This document shows, in pieces, positions 1-7,337 of a DNA stretch of 64,000 nucleotides. A program made the translations under genes and the position numbers. The stretch's first letter is position 1. Every line of letters begins with the position of its first letter. Source of the DNA: Candidatus Scybalocola faecigallinarum (GTDB lineage: Bacteria > Bacillota > Clostridia > Lachnospirales > Lachnospiraceae). The stretch spans positions 26,628-90,627 of the forward strand of contig DVIT01000028.1 of assembly GCA_018711005.1 (NCBI GenBank), in the 5' to 3' direction. The notes under the pieces were generated by a model. It ran no database searches and was not told where the DNA came from. It saw only the letters and a list, made by a program, of their open reading frames with translations.

Positions 1-18
1 CGTACGGATCCTGCTGTC

Positions 19-231
19 TTATCTTCCGCAATTATAGGAAGAATCGGTCTCATCAGACATGTTATAGGAATTTTGTGTGCTTTGAACATTGCTCGTATAA
101 GCACTGTTTTTGGCACCGCTCTTGGCGCTGTTTTTAGCATTGCTCTTGGAACTGTTTCTTCCGCAGTTCTTAGAAGCGGTGTTTGTTGCGCCGTTTTTTG
201 ATGCACTGTTTTTTCCACGATTCTCTGCCAT
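19..231 (-). CDS. Small Asn/Ser/Lys-rich low-complexity protein
   Basis: A 70-residue protein made almost entirely of N, S, K, A and G with recurring KNS / KN-A steps. The tetrapeptide NCGR occurs twice, once near residue 23 and once as the exact C-terminus, so two cysteines sit in the same local setting. No signal peptide, membrane segment or known domain is visible. The start is well supported by a strong AAGGAGG about 8 nt upstream. Its leader contains two tandem copies of a repeat that also precedes the GH3 gene. Similar tiny Asn/Ser-rich proteins occur in Lachnospiraceae, but I know of no assigned function; a structural or spore-associated role would be a guess. Confidence 0.6.
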   Translation of the reverse strand: MAENRGKNSASKNGATNTASKNCGRNSSKSNAKNSAKSGAKNSAYTSNVQSTQNSYNMSDETDSSYNCGR

Positions 232-248
232 AAAATTTCCTCCTTCTT

Positions 249-349
249 GGCCTGTCCTTTAAGGCCATACAGGTATCCCCGCAGGGGATTTCCTCCTTTT
301 CGGCCTGCCTTTTAAGGCCATACAGGTTATCCCCGGAGGGGATTTCCTA
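249..349 (-). repeat. Leader repeat, two tandem units (SD + hairpin + MALK mini-ORF)
   Basis: Two ~50 bp units (about 249-296 and 302-349) upstream of the small Asn-rich gene. In mRNA sense each has a GGAGG, a CCCC-NNN-GGGG hairpin, the string ATACCTGTATGGCC and a GGCC-ending second arm. Each unit contains ATG GCC TTA AA, giving a short peptide MALK(D/G)RP. The last GGAGG of the array serves the gene itself. A third unit lies at 9517-9562 before the GH3 gene. Confidence 0.75.
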
Positions 350-383
350 TGAAAGCCGGCCGGCTTTTTTGGCGGGCTTTCAT
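349..383. repeat. Inverted repeat (ATGAAAGCC arms)
   Basis: ATGAAAGCC-G-GCC at 349-361 pairs with GGC-G-GGCTTTCAT at 371-383 around a T-rich loop. It abuts the leader repeat. Neither side has a run of T after the stem, so it is not a typical terminator; function unknown. Confidence 0.5.
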
Positions 384-435
384 GGTCATAGTATGACCTG
401 GTGACAGAAAGATATTCTGGCAAAACATGGCTTGC

Positions 436-490
436 AAAAAAGCAGCGTATTCTATTTATGATGTTAGGATCAATAAGTAGAATACGCTGC
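436..490 (-). terminator. Perfect 13-bp inverted repeat, terminator-like on the minus strand
   Basis: The arms GCAGCGTATTCTA (442-454) and TAGAATACGCTGC (478-490) are exact complements. Read on the minus strand the stem is followed by TTTTTT (436-441). It lies about 400 nt beyond the end of the galT-galK-DUF5662 unit and directly at the edge of the dispersed repeat, so it could end that transcript or a transcript of the repeat. The 23-nt loop is long for a terminator. Confidence 0.5.
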
Positions 491-824
491 CTATTTATGG
501 CTATTTTAGCCCCAATCGCAATTTTATTCTTGGAGGTCGCAGAATTTAGGCTCCAACTTCGGTCTAATTTGTGATTTTGCTGTTTTTGACTGTACAATCC
601 GGGTTCACAATACCCCCAAATAAAAGAAAACGTCGTTTTTGACCGTAGGATTCAGTCTCACAGTACCCCCAAATAAGAGAAAACGTCATTTTTAACTGTA
701 CAATTCGGACTCACAATACCCCCAAATAAGAGAAAACATCGTTTTTAACCGAAGTCGATCGGGAAATCCTACCATCATATATGCAAAAATTCCATTTTTG
801 ACCGAACCAGGCTCAAAAACATCC
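487..824. repeat. Dispersed non-coding repeat, copy 1 (three 53-bp tandem units)
   Basis: This stretch matches 51690-51919 along its whole length apart from tandem-unit number. It contains three head-to-tail 53-bp units (582-634, 635-687, 688-740), each with the core ATACCCCCAAATAA and ending AAAACRTC; the distant copy has one. Flanking both arrays are ACTTCGGT on the left and ACCGAAGT on the right, able to pair. The intergenic gap 232-887 holds this element, the leader repeat and two hairpins and no convincing gene. Confidence 0.85.
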
Positions 825-887
825 CAGTGCTGCCCAAGACCACTCCCATTCCAAAACAAACTCCCCAAACTTGAGGAAGCTCCTGTT

Positions 888-1427
888 TTAATAATCCCCT
901 TTAGGCAGGAGAACTTTTTTTATATATTTAAAGGTATAAGCCTGGCCCCGTTTGGCCAGCATTTTCAGAAGCTTTTCCAAAAGGGCCCGGGTCTTTGGGT
1001 GGATCAGGATATAATCCTTCGTCAGATTATAATAGTCCAAAGGACACTGATCGGTATAGTTGTCTCCTTTATAGACCCGTGAGGCCGCAATGCGGTCCAT
1101 CATCATCTCCACCACGTATTTTAAAGGCATCTTGACCCCTTTCAGTATTTTATCCGGGCCTACGTCGTTCCAATACTCATAATGGTGCTTATTGCGTCCC
1201 TTATGATGAAGCCATGCGCCGGAATAGCCGAAAAGCTCCCGCTCCCGGGCGTTTGGGCTGCGCTTTCCGCCCTGGTAGTAACGTACGCCGGTGATAAATT
1301 CAGATGGACTGTACTTGGAAAGGTCATGCAAAAGGCCCTGCTTATACAGCCCAACGCTGAAACAGTATTTCATAACAAGCCATTTGTGGTATGTGATGGT
1401 TTTAAAATGCCCTGAAAGTTTATTCAT
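888..1427 (-). CDS. DUF5662 family protein
   Basis: A 179-residue cytoplasmic protein matching the DUF5662 pattern: a His-rich N-terminal part with H-K-LVMKYC, then GLLHDLSKYSP (about residues 31-42), a Tyr-rich YYQGGKRSPNA stretch, and a later HH and WND. The HD-like HDLSK motif suggests an all-helical metal-binding fold, but no activity has been assigned to the family that I know of. Its ATG overlaps the galK stop codon (ATGA), so it is translationally coupled and third in a galT-galK-DUF5662 operon. There is no obvious separate promoter. Placement after galK hints at a sugar-related role, but DUF5662 genes occur in many settings. Confidence 0.75.
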   Translation of the reverse strand: MNKLSGHFKTITYHKWLVMKYCFSVGLYKQGLLHDLSKYSPSEFITGVRYYQGGKRSPNARERELFGYSGAWLHHKGRNKHHYEYWNDVGPDKILKGVKMPLKYVVEMMMDRIAASRVYKGDNYTDQCPLDYYNLTKDYILIHPKTRALLEKLLKMLAKRGQAYTFKYIKKVLLPKGDY

Positions 1428-2596
1428 AATTGCTTCGGTCCGTCTCCTATCTCTACAACATAAAAGTCTGCGGCATACCCAATACGCTCTTTATAAGCCC
1501 GGCCTACATTTTCAATAAATGCATCCACGCAGTCCTCACGGACAATGCTCACACTGCATCCGCCAAAGCCTGCGCCGGTCATTCTTGCACCTAAAACGCC
1601 CTCCTGCTGCCATGCAGTCTCCACCAAAGTATCCAGCTCAATGCCGGTGACCTCATAATCATCCCGCAAAGATACATGGGAAGCATTCATCAGCCGTCCG
1701 AAGGTTTCAAGATCCCGGTCCTGCAAAGCCTTCACAGCCCGCAGCGTCCGCTGGTTTTCACTGACAGCATGGCGGGCCCGGCGCATATTTACCGGATCCT
1801 TGATGGCATAGGCCACAAGGTCAAAATCATCCGGGGTCAGCTCCCCTAATGCCTTCACCGGCAGGAGCGTCTGAATATCTGCCAGGGCAGCCTCGCACTG
1901 GCTGCGGCGTTCATTATACTTAGAATCCTCCAGGCGGCGCACTTTATTGGTATTTCCAATGACAATGCGGTAGCCTGCAAGATCAATAGGCGCATATTCA
2001 TATTCCAGGGTGGCAGTATCCAGAAAAACCGCATGTCCGGCCTTGCCCATGGCAATGGCAAACTGATCCATAATGCCGCAGTTGACGCCCACAAACCGGT
2101 TTTCCGCATACTGGCCCAGCTTTGAGGCAAGTACGCCGTCCACATCAAAATTAAATATATCAGTAATCACCTTGCATGTCAATATTTCCAGGGATGCTGA
2201 TGAGGACAGGCCGGACTTGTTGGGAATGTTCCCCACACAGGCAAAATCAAGGCCGCAGTCCAGCGTCATACCATGCTCTTTAAAGGCCCAGATCACGCCT
2301 TTGGCATAATTTGTCCAGTCATCTTCCTTTTTGTAAGACAGGTCGTTAATATCCGACTCAATAATACCCAGCTCATCAAAATTCATGGAGTAAAAACGCA
2401 GCTTTGAATCCGTACGCTTTCTGGCCACGCCGTAGGTTCCTACTGTCAGGGCACATGGAAAAACATGGCCGCCGTTATAATCCGTATGCTCTCCAATAAG
2501 GTTCACCCGTCCCGGAGCAAAAAAGGATAATATTTCTCCTCCGGGCCCCATTTTTTCCGTAAATGCTTTTTTCAAATCTTCTAAAATCTGTATCAT
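1424..2596 (-). CDS. galK: Galactokinase
   Basis: GalK phosphorylates alpha-D-galactose with ATP to galactose 1-phosphate, the first committed Leloir step, in the cytosol. The 390-residue protein has the galactokinase signature PGRVNLIGEHTDYNGG (about residues 27-42), the GHMP ATP loop GLSSSASLE (about 130) and the third GHMP motif GAGFGGC near the C-terminus. The start chosen is the ATG preceded by CAGGAGG at good spacing; an ATG eight codons further upstream has no ribosome site. It lies 36 nt after galT and its stop overlaps the next gene. Length and motifs are normal for the family. Confidence 0.95.
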   Translation of the reverse strand: MIQILEDLKKAFTEKMGPGGEILSFFAPGRVNLIGEHTDYNGGHVFPCALTVGTYGVARKRTDSKLRFYSMNFDELGIIESDINDLSYKKEDDWTNYAKGVIWAFKEHGMTLDCGLDFACVGNIPNKSGLSSSASLEILTCKVITDIFNFDVDGVLASKLGQYAENRFVGVNCGIMDQFAIAMGKAGHAVFLDTATLEYEYAPIDLAGYRIVIGNTNKVRRLEDSKYNERRSQCEAALADIQTLLPVKALGELTPDDFDLVAYAIKDPVNMRRARHAVSENQRTLRAVKALQDRDLETFGRLMNASHVSLRDDYEVTGIELDTLVETAWQQEGVLGARMTGAGFGGCSVSIVREDCVDAFIENVGRAYKERIGYAADFYVVEIGDGPKQL

Positions 2597-2632
2597 AATA
2601 TCCTCCTGAAAAATTCTCACTGTCCGGCCAGG

Positions 2633-4132
2633 TCAGCCGTTCACGGCCTGAATAAAACGCCCAAAGGCTTCCTGTCCTGCCTCATCCCGCTTAAATACGC
2701 CGCACTGCTCTAATATTCCGGCGTATACATAGCCGATCTCATCCTGCAGGATCGCGTCTGCATTTTCATTGGTGATCTCCGGATATTTTTCCCGGATCAT
2801 ATCTGCCCATTGGGCATGTTTGGCGATCTGCTCATCCTGGCTCACATCCCTGCCGTTCACCAGACAGTCTTTCAGCAAAGCCATTTCCTGCTTTAAGCGA
2901 GCCGGAAGAACGGCCAGTCCCATAACTTCAATAAGGCCGATATTTTCTTTCTTAATGTGGTGGTACTCCTTGTGCGGATGGTACAGTCCGTCCGGATGTT
3001 CTTCGGTGGTAATGTTGTTGCGCAGTACAAGATCCAGCTCGAACTTTCCGTCCCGCATCCGGGCGATAGGGGTAATGGTATTGTGGTTTTCTCCCTGAGT
3101 CTGCGCAAAGATCACCGCGCTTTCATCTGTATAGCCCCGCCAGCACTTTAAGATCCGGTCAGCCAGCTCTACAAGACGGCTGCTGTCCGGGCTGGCAATG
3201 CGGATCACGGACATAGGCCACTTAACAATGCCGGCTTCCACATCTTCAAATCCTTTAAATTCCACAGGGGTTTCCACAGGGGCCTTGGCCATGGCAAACT
3301 CATAATGGCCGCCCTGGAAATGATCATGGGTCAGGATAGAACCGCCGACAATGGGCAGATCAGCATTGGAACCTACAAAATAATGAGGGAATATTTTTAT
3401 AAAATCAAACAGCTTTATAAATGTACTCCGGTCAATCTTCATAGGTACATGGGCCCCGTTAAACACAATACAGTGTTCATTATAATAAACATAGGGCGAA
3501 TACTGGAGATACCAGGGCTGCCCGTTCATTTTCAGGGGGATCACCCGGTGGTTCTGGCGGGCCGGATGGTTCAGCCGCCCGGCATAGCCTTCATTTTCCC
3601 GGCACAGCAGGCACTTGGGATAGCTGGAGGACCTGGCCTTTAGGGCTGCGGCAATGGCCTTAGGGTCTTTTTCCGGCTTGGAAAGGTTAATAGTCACATC
3701 CAGATCGCCGTAAGGGGTCTTTGTTACCCATTTCATATCCTTTTTCACCCGGTAGGTGCGGATATAATCTGTATCCTGGCTGAACCGGTAATAAAAATCC
3801 GTAGCTGCCTCAGGGCTTCTCCGGTACTTATTCCAGAAAACATCGATCACCTGGGACGGTCTTGGCACAAGGCATCCCATAAGCTTTGTATCAAACAGGT
3901 CACGGCCTACAATGCTGTCGTCCTTTACAATCCCCCGGCGCACAGCGTCATCCGTCAGATCCTTTAAAATATCTTCCAGCGGAGACAGGATCACCGGATC
4001 CGGATCATACTCATCCAGTTCCATAACCTCCAGGATACGGTTAATAGCATAAACCTTATCATCCTCCCGGATAAGCCGCTTCTCCACCCCATAATTTACA
4101 AGCTGGCAAATTCTCTGATCCACAGTCATCAT
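2633..4132 (-). CDS. galT: UDP-glucose--hexose-1-phosphate uridylyltransferase (GalT type 2)
   Basis: GalT exchanges UMP between UDP-glucose and galactose 1-phosphate, giving UDP-galactose and glucose 1-phosphate. The 499-residue product has the long Firmicutes type-2 architecture: an N-terminal part about 190 residues long, CLLCRENEGYAGR, and the His-rich segment ILTHDHFQGGHYEF that carries catalytic and metal-binding histidines. HPHKEYHHIKKENIGLIEVMG-like text near the C-terminus is typical of this type. Start set at the ATG-ATG behind GGAAGGAG; the longer reading frame lacks a ribosome site. It is the first gene of the unit, with a minus-strand promoter at 4207-4235. No galE lies in the window. 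Confidence 0.93.
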   Translation of the reverse strand: MMTVDQRICQLVNYGVEKRLIREDDKVYAINRILEVMELDEYDPDPVILSPLEDILKDLTDDAVRRGIVKDDSIVGRDLFDTKLMGCLVPRPSQVIDVFWNKYRRSPEAATDFYYRFSQDTDYIRTYRVKKDMKWVTKTPYGDLDVTINLSKPEKDPKAIAAALKARSSSYPKCLLCRENEGYAGRLNHPARQNHRVIPLKMNGQPWYLQYSPYVYYNEHCIVFNGAHVPMKIDRSTFIKLFDFIKIFPHYFVGSNADLPIVGGSILTHDHFQGGHYEFAMAKAPVETPVEFKGFEDVEAGIVKWPMSVIRIASPDSSRLVELADRILKCWRGYTDESAVIFAQTQGENHNTITPIARMRDGKFELDLVLRNNITTEEHPDGLYHPHKEYHHIKKENIGLIEVMGLAVLPARLKQEMALLKDCLVNGRDVSQDEQIAKHAQWADMIREKYPEITNENADAILQDEIGYVYAGILEQCGVFKRDEAGQEAFGRFIQAVNG

Positions 4133-4206
4133 AAAACTACTCCTTCCCTTTTGTATCATCATCCGGCTCCGGACCGGACTTTTGCATCACACATCGTTCT
4201 GGTTTC

Positions 4207-4235
4207 AGTTTATCTTTTTTTTCCGTCAGATACAA
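4207..4235 (-). promoter_or_regulatory. Candidate galT-galK promoter
   Basis: On the minus strand, TTGTAT (-35, 4230-4235) and TAAACT (-10, 4207-4212) are 17 bp apart, about 75 nt before the galT start. It is divergent from the AraC promoter. Confidence 0.55.
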
Positions 4236-4266
4236 TGAAGAAATGTTTTTTTTATATGTCATTTTG

Positions 4267-4295
4267 TTGCAAGTCTTTTAAATTTTATTTATACT
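4267..4295 (+). promoter_or_regulatory. Candidate promoter of the AraC regulator
   Basis: TTGCAA (4267-4272) and TATACT (4290-4295) with a 17-bp spacer, about 95 nt before the regulator's ATG. The back-to-back layout with the galT promoter fits local regulation of gal genes by this AraC protein. Confidence 0.6.
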
Positions 4296-4388
4296 CAGAT
4301 CATAACGATCCGGCCATGGCCCCATGCCGGACAGCGGACTTCGATCCAAGCAGCGCCATTAATAAAAACGGGGAGGTTTTATAAATTC

Positions 4389-5219
4389 ATGAAGAACTCT
4401 GACCGGATGCCATTTAAGGACTCCTATAAAAATCTGGATAGAACATTTGTTGCATTATCTGTATATAATACCGGCCGGCAAAAGTGTACGCCCATGTATC
4501 AGTGGGGACCGGGGATCCGGGACCATTATCTGATCCACTACATTATTTCCGGCCAGGGCTGGTATGAAACCCGGGATGCCCGTTATCATTTAAAGGCCGG
4601 GGATGTTTTTCTGGCATTTCCCCATACGCCCATGACCTATTATGCCCACCAGGATGACCCGTGGGAATACTGCTGGGTTGGCTTTAACGGAAGCGACGCC
4701 CTGTCCATTGTCCTTGCGGCGGGATTTACAAAAAAGTCCCCGGTGATCTTTCAATTTTCCCGGGGGGATCTTTTAGAGGACCGCATTTCCCAGATTTATC
4801 AGTGTCACGGCTCAGACCAGGCCCATTCCCTGGAAATGACGGGAAAGCTGTATTCTGCTCTGGCCCTCCTTGTGGAAAATGCGCCGGATACGGCCCACGG
4901 CGCCCAGGATACCTATGTGCAAAAGGCTATGGAATATATTAACGGCCATTTTGCCTATCCGGTTTCCGTGGAAGAAATCGCCTGCTATACAGGCATCAGC
5001 CGCAGCCAGCTATACCGGGCCTTTCAGCAGCAGCTTCACATGTCCCCCAAGGAATATCTTACCCGGTTCCGCATCCGCCAGGCCTGCCGGCTTTTAAAAA
5101 ATACCGACCTTCCCGTATCCACCATTGCCGGCTCTGCAGGCTTTGACAACAGCCTGTACTTTTCCCGGGTATTTAAAAAGGCTATGGGTCAAAGCCCAAG
5201 CCAGTACAGGAAAGCATGA
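4389..5219 (+). CDS. AraC family transcriptional regulator (cupin + HTH)
   Basis: A 276-residue regulator. The N-terminal half (about residues 20-130) is an AraC-type sugar-sensing cupin: HYLIHYIISGQGWYE, then KAGDVFLAFPH. The C-terminal ~100 residues hold two helix-turn-helix motifs, with EEIACYTGISRSQLYRAF and the conserved ending VSTIAGSAGFDNSLYFSRVFKKAMGQSPSQYR. This domain order is that of MsmR/RhaS-like sugar activators. It is transcribed divergently from galT-galK, which are its most likely targets; the effector cannot be read from sequence. The only good ribosome site, GGGGAGG, is about 12 nt from the ATG, slightly far. Confidence 0.88.
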   Translation: MKNSDRMPFKDSYKNLDRTFVALSVYNTGRQKCTPMYQWGPGIRDHYLIHYIISGQGWYETRDARYHLKAGDVFLAFPHTPMTYYAHQDDPWEYCWVGFNGSDALSIVLAAGFTKKSPVIFQFSRGDLLEDRISQIYQCHGSDQAHSLEMTGKLYSALALLVENAPDTAHGAQDTYVQKAMEYINGHFAYPVSVEEIACYTGISRSQLYRAFQQQLHMSPKEYLTRFRIRQACRLLKNTDLPVSTIAGSAGFDNSLYFSRVFKKAMGQSPSQYRKA

Positions 5220-5263
5220 AAAAAGAGAAAGAGCCATTTTTCCGCGAGAAATGGCTCTTTCTC
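5217..5263 (-). terminator. Rho-independent terminator of the GH3 / dehydrogenase / isomerase unit
   Basis: GAGAAAGAGCCATTT (5225-5239) pairs perfectly with AAATGGCTCTTTCTC (5249-5263). On the minus strand a run of T follows (5217-5224). It also sits just after the plus-strand AraC stop and may block read-through there, although no T run follows on that side. Confidence 0.8.
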
Positions 5264-5321
5264 ATGTTTGGGGGACATAAAGTCATGCTTTCATACAGTT
5301 ATGAAGGCATGGCTTTATGCC

Positions 5322-5349
5322 GTAACCGTTCAGATGGCTGAACGGTTAC
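5322..5349. repeat. Palindromic hairpin GTAACCGTTCAG, copy 1
   Basis: A perfect 12-bp stem, GTAACCGTTCAG / CTGAACGGTTAC, around the loop ATGG, followed on the plus strand by TTTT. A related but imperfect hairpin with the same left arm is at 52144-52171. A smaller GGCAT/ATGCC hairpin lies immediately to its left. Confidence 0.65.
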
Positions 5350-5369
5350 TTTTATAATGGCATATTTTA

Positions 5370-6158
5370 TTAATAAACCCCACATTCAATACGGGTCAGC
5401 TCTCTTTTCATTGCTGCCAGCTGGAATGCAACCTCGTTGTACTCATTTTTGCCGGTATGATGCTCAGTTCCCCATACGCCCTTGTAGCCGGCGTCATAAA
5501 TCGGTTTAAGCACTTTATCCACCCGTTCGCAGTATGGCTGGGAGAAATGCATGTGGATAGCGCGGCTGGCCATTGCACGGTCCTTGGCATCCTTTTCCTC
5601 AAGGGTGGAATTTGCCCAGTTGCCAAGATGGAGCAAAAGGCCGAAGTTATCATCATTAATAGCGTCAAACATGGTTTCCACCACTTCAAAAACCGTAGAT
5701 GCGCCCCAGTGATTTTCAAAGCACACTTTAAAGCCTTCATTGGCGCCAAAGCGGGCATACTCACGGAACTTTTTGGATGTATAGTCGATCTGCTCATCGG
5801 TCATTTCCAGAGTATGTACTCCAAGGTCAAAACGAATGGTCTTTGCTCCAAGGATCTTTGCTGCTTTCAGACAGTCGGCGGCAACGTCATTCTGACGCTT
5901 TAAGTCTGCTTCATTGTCTGCCCATGGATGAGCAAAGTCACAGCACAGGTTTACAAGAGTCAGCTCACGCTCATCTAATGCCTGGCGTACCTTTTTTAAA
6001 TAATCGTCATCATAGGTTGTAATAAAACCATTCCAAATATCTGCGGTATCCAGGCCGTATCTGAAACGGCATGTTTCAAGGTAATGGAAAATGTCCATCT
6101 TTTTTTCTTCTAAAAGTCCGTGAAATGAAAAGGATGCTACTGACTGTTTAAATTTCAT
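5370..6158 (-). CDS. Sugar phosphate isomerase/epimerase (xylose isomerase-like TIM barrel)
   Basis: A 262-residue AP-endonuclease-2 / xylose-isomerase-like TIM barrel protein. Visible features are the opening strand KFKQSVASFSFHG, a metal-site region CFENHWGAS (about 145) with E and H ligands, LLHLGNWANS, and a late HMHF and GTEHHTG. Such proteins interconvert keto-sugars, inosose or 3-keto sugars. Its ATG overlaps the stop of the MocA dehydrogenase gene (ATGA), which strongly suggests that the two act in sequence, for example oxidation of a sugar followed by isomerisation or cleavage. The substrate is not predictable. It ends a three-gene unit that starts with GH3. Confidence 0.82.
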   Translation of the reverse strand: MKFKQSVASFSFHGLLEEKKMDIFHYLETCRFRYGLDTADIWNGFITTYDDDYLKKVRQALDERELTLVNLCCDFAHPWADNEADLKRQNDVAADCLKAAKILGAKTIRFDLGVHTLEMTDEQIDYTSKKFREYARFGANEGFKVCFENHWGASTVFEVVETMFDAINDDNFGLLLHLGNWANSTLEEKDAKDRAMASRAIHMHFSQPYCERVDKVLKPIYDAGYKGVWGTEHHTGKNEYNEVAFQLAAMKRELTRIECGVY

Positions 6159-7309
6159 TGAAATAAACCTCCCGGATATTTATATTTCAGTTCGCCAAAG
6201 GGCGTTTCCTGACGCTTGATCGCCATGGATTGAGACATGGCCATGATCTCGTCGGCAGTAACCTCCCGTCCCAGACGGCCGGACAGGTAAATGCCTTCTG
6301 ACAAAAGCAGCGTATCTAAAGCGATCTGCGGTGTGTCGATCTGCTCAACCTCTCCCCGAAGGGCATAGATCCAGTGCTTTTGAGAATTATCCATATGTTC
6401 ATATTTAGGATCCAGCTGATGGTGGCGGTACTCAGCGCCTCCAATATCAAAAACAGCGTCCATATCCATATCTGCAATGTTGGAGTAGAAGGCCACCGGC
6501 GACAAGGTCAGCCCGCCTTTATCCCCGCAGATCACACTATCTCCCAGATTTCCCAGATTCACTGCCCAGGACTCTACAATGTCCATGGTAATGTTATTTT
6601 CAAACTTGGCAAATCCGGCGCCAAACTCCTCTACATTAAAGCCGGAGATTTCCCGGCGTCCCGGATCCATATCCAGTTCCTGATAAATTTGTCCGCTGAC
6701 CCGCTCAAGCTTAGGCAGCCCCATTAAATAAAGGATCTGTGAGATCCGGTAAACGCCCATATCAAACAGTGCGCCGCCTCCGGCCCAGTATTTGGAGTCA
6801 AATTCCTTTTCACCATATCCGTCCACATATGGGCGGCCCCGGCGGCGGAAACCGCAGGAACGGGCATGGTAGATCTTTCCAAGATGCCCCCCGGCAATAA
6901 TGTCTCTGGCGGCAAGGGCCTGTCCTCCGTAAAGGAAGGAAAGCTGAATATGGAGCTTTTTCCCAAAATATTTTGCCGCATCAGCCATGGCCTTGGCGTC
7001 GATCCACGCACCGGCCATAGGCTTTTCACAGTAACAGTGCTTACCGCTCTCCATAACTTCAATAGCGATGGGCGCATGAAGATTGTTGTGGAGGCAAACG
7101 TCCACACTGTCCAGATCGTCTCGTTTTAAAAGCTCCCGGTAATCGGCATACCGGTCTTTAATGTTATATTCATCACAGAACTTTTCCAGCACATCTGCAC
7201 GGATATCGCAGGCAGCTGCCACGGTCACGCCGGGGATTTCCTGATACATCTTCATGTGCTGGTGGGCAATGATGCCGGTTCCGATGATTCCCACACGGAT
7301 TTCTTTCAC
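6155..7309 (-). CDS. Gfo/Idh/MocA family oxidoreductase
   Basis: An NAD(P)-dependent dehydrogenase of 384 residues. The N-terminal Rossmann fold begins VGIIGTGIIAHQH, and the family's EKP motif is present in CYCEKPMAG, whose Lys is a catalytic candidate. The C-terminal half is the usual alpha/beta substrate domain with GGGALFDMGVYR. I place the start at a GTG (7309), because AGAAGGAGG lies just upstream; a longer frame has no ribosome site. It follows the GH3 beta-glucosidase by 28 nt and overlaps the isomerase gene by 4 nt. These relatives oxidise sugars, inositol or 3-keto glycosides; which one here is unknown. Confidence 0.87.
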   Translation of the reverse strand: MKEIRVGIIGTGIIAHQHMKMYQEIPGVTVAAACDIRADVLEKFCDEYNIKDRYADYRELLKRDDLDSVDVCLHNNLHAPIAIEVMESGKHCYCEKPMAGAWIDAKAMADAAKYFGKKLHIQLSFLYGGQALAARDIIAGGHLGKIYHARSCGFRRRGRPYVDGYGEKEFDSKYWAGGGALFDMGVYRISQILYLMGLPKLERVSGQIYQELDMDPGRREISGFNVEEFGAGFAKFENNITMDIVESWAVNLGNLGDSVICGDKGGLTLSPVAFYSNIADMDMDAVFDIGGAEYRHHQLDPKYEHMDNSQKHWIYALRGEVEQIDTPQIALDTLLLSEGIYLSGRLGREVTADEIMAMSQSMAIKRQETPFGELKYKYPGGLFQ

Positions 7310-7337
7310 AAAAAACGCCTCCTTCTCACATGAGCCA

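Noticed and set aside
259..597. 112-codon minus-strand open frame across the leader repeat and dispersed repeat, with a similar frame at 51682-51876
   Set aside because: Both frames run through the dispersed repeat. Where they align, most base differences change the amino acid, and neither has a ribosome site, so they are by-products of the repeat.
582..740. Three regular 53-bp repeats as a possible CRISPR array
   Set aside because: The units are directly joined with no unique spacers, are longer than CRISPR repeats, and no cas genes are near.
5738..6158. Other long frames opposite real genes, such as those against the isomerase, GH3 and LacI genes
   Set aside because: Each is antisense to a gene with clear motifs and lacks ribosome sites; they reflect codon bias of the true gene.
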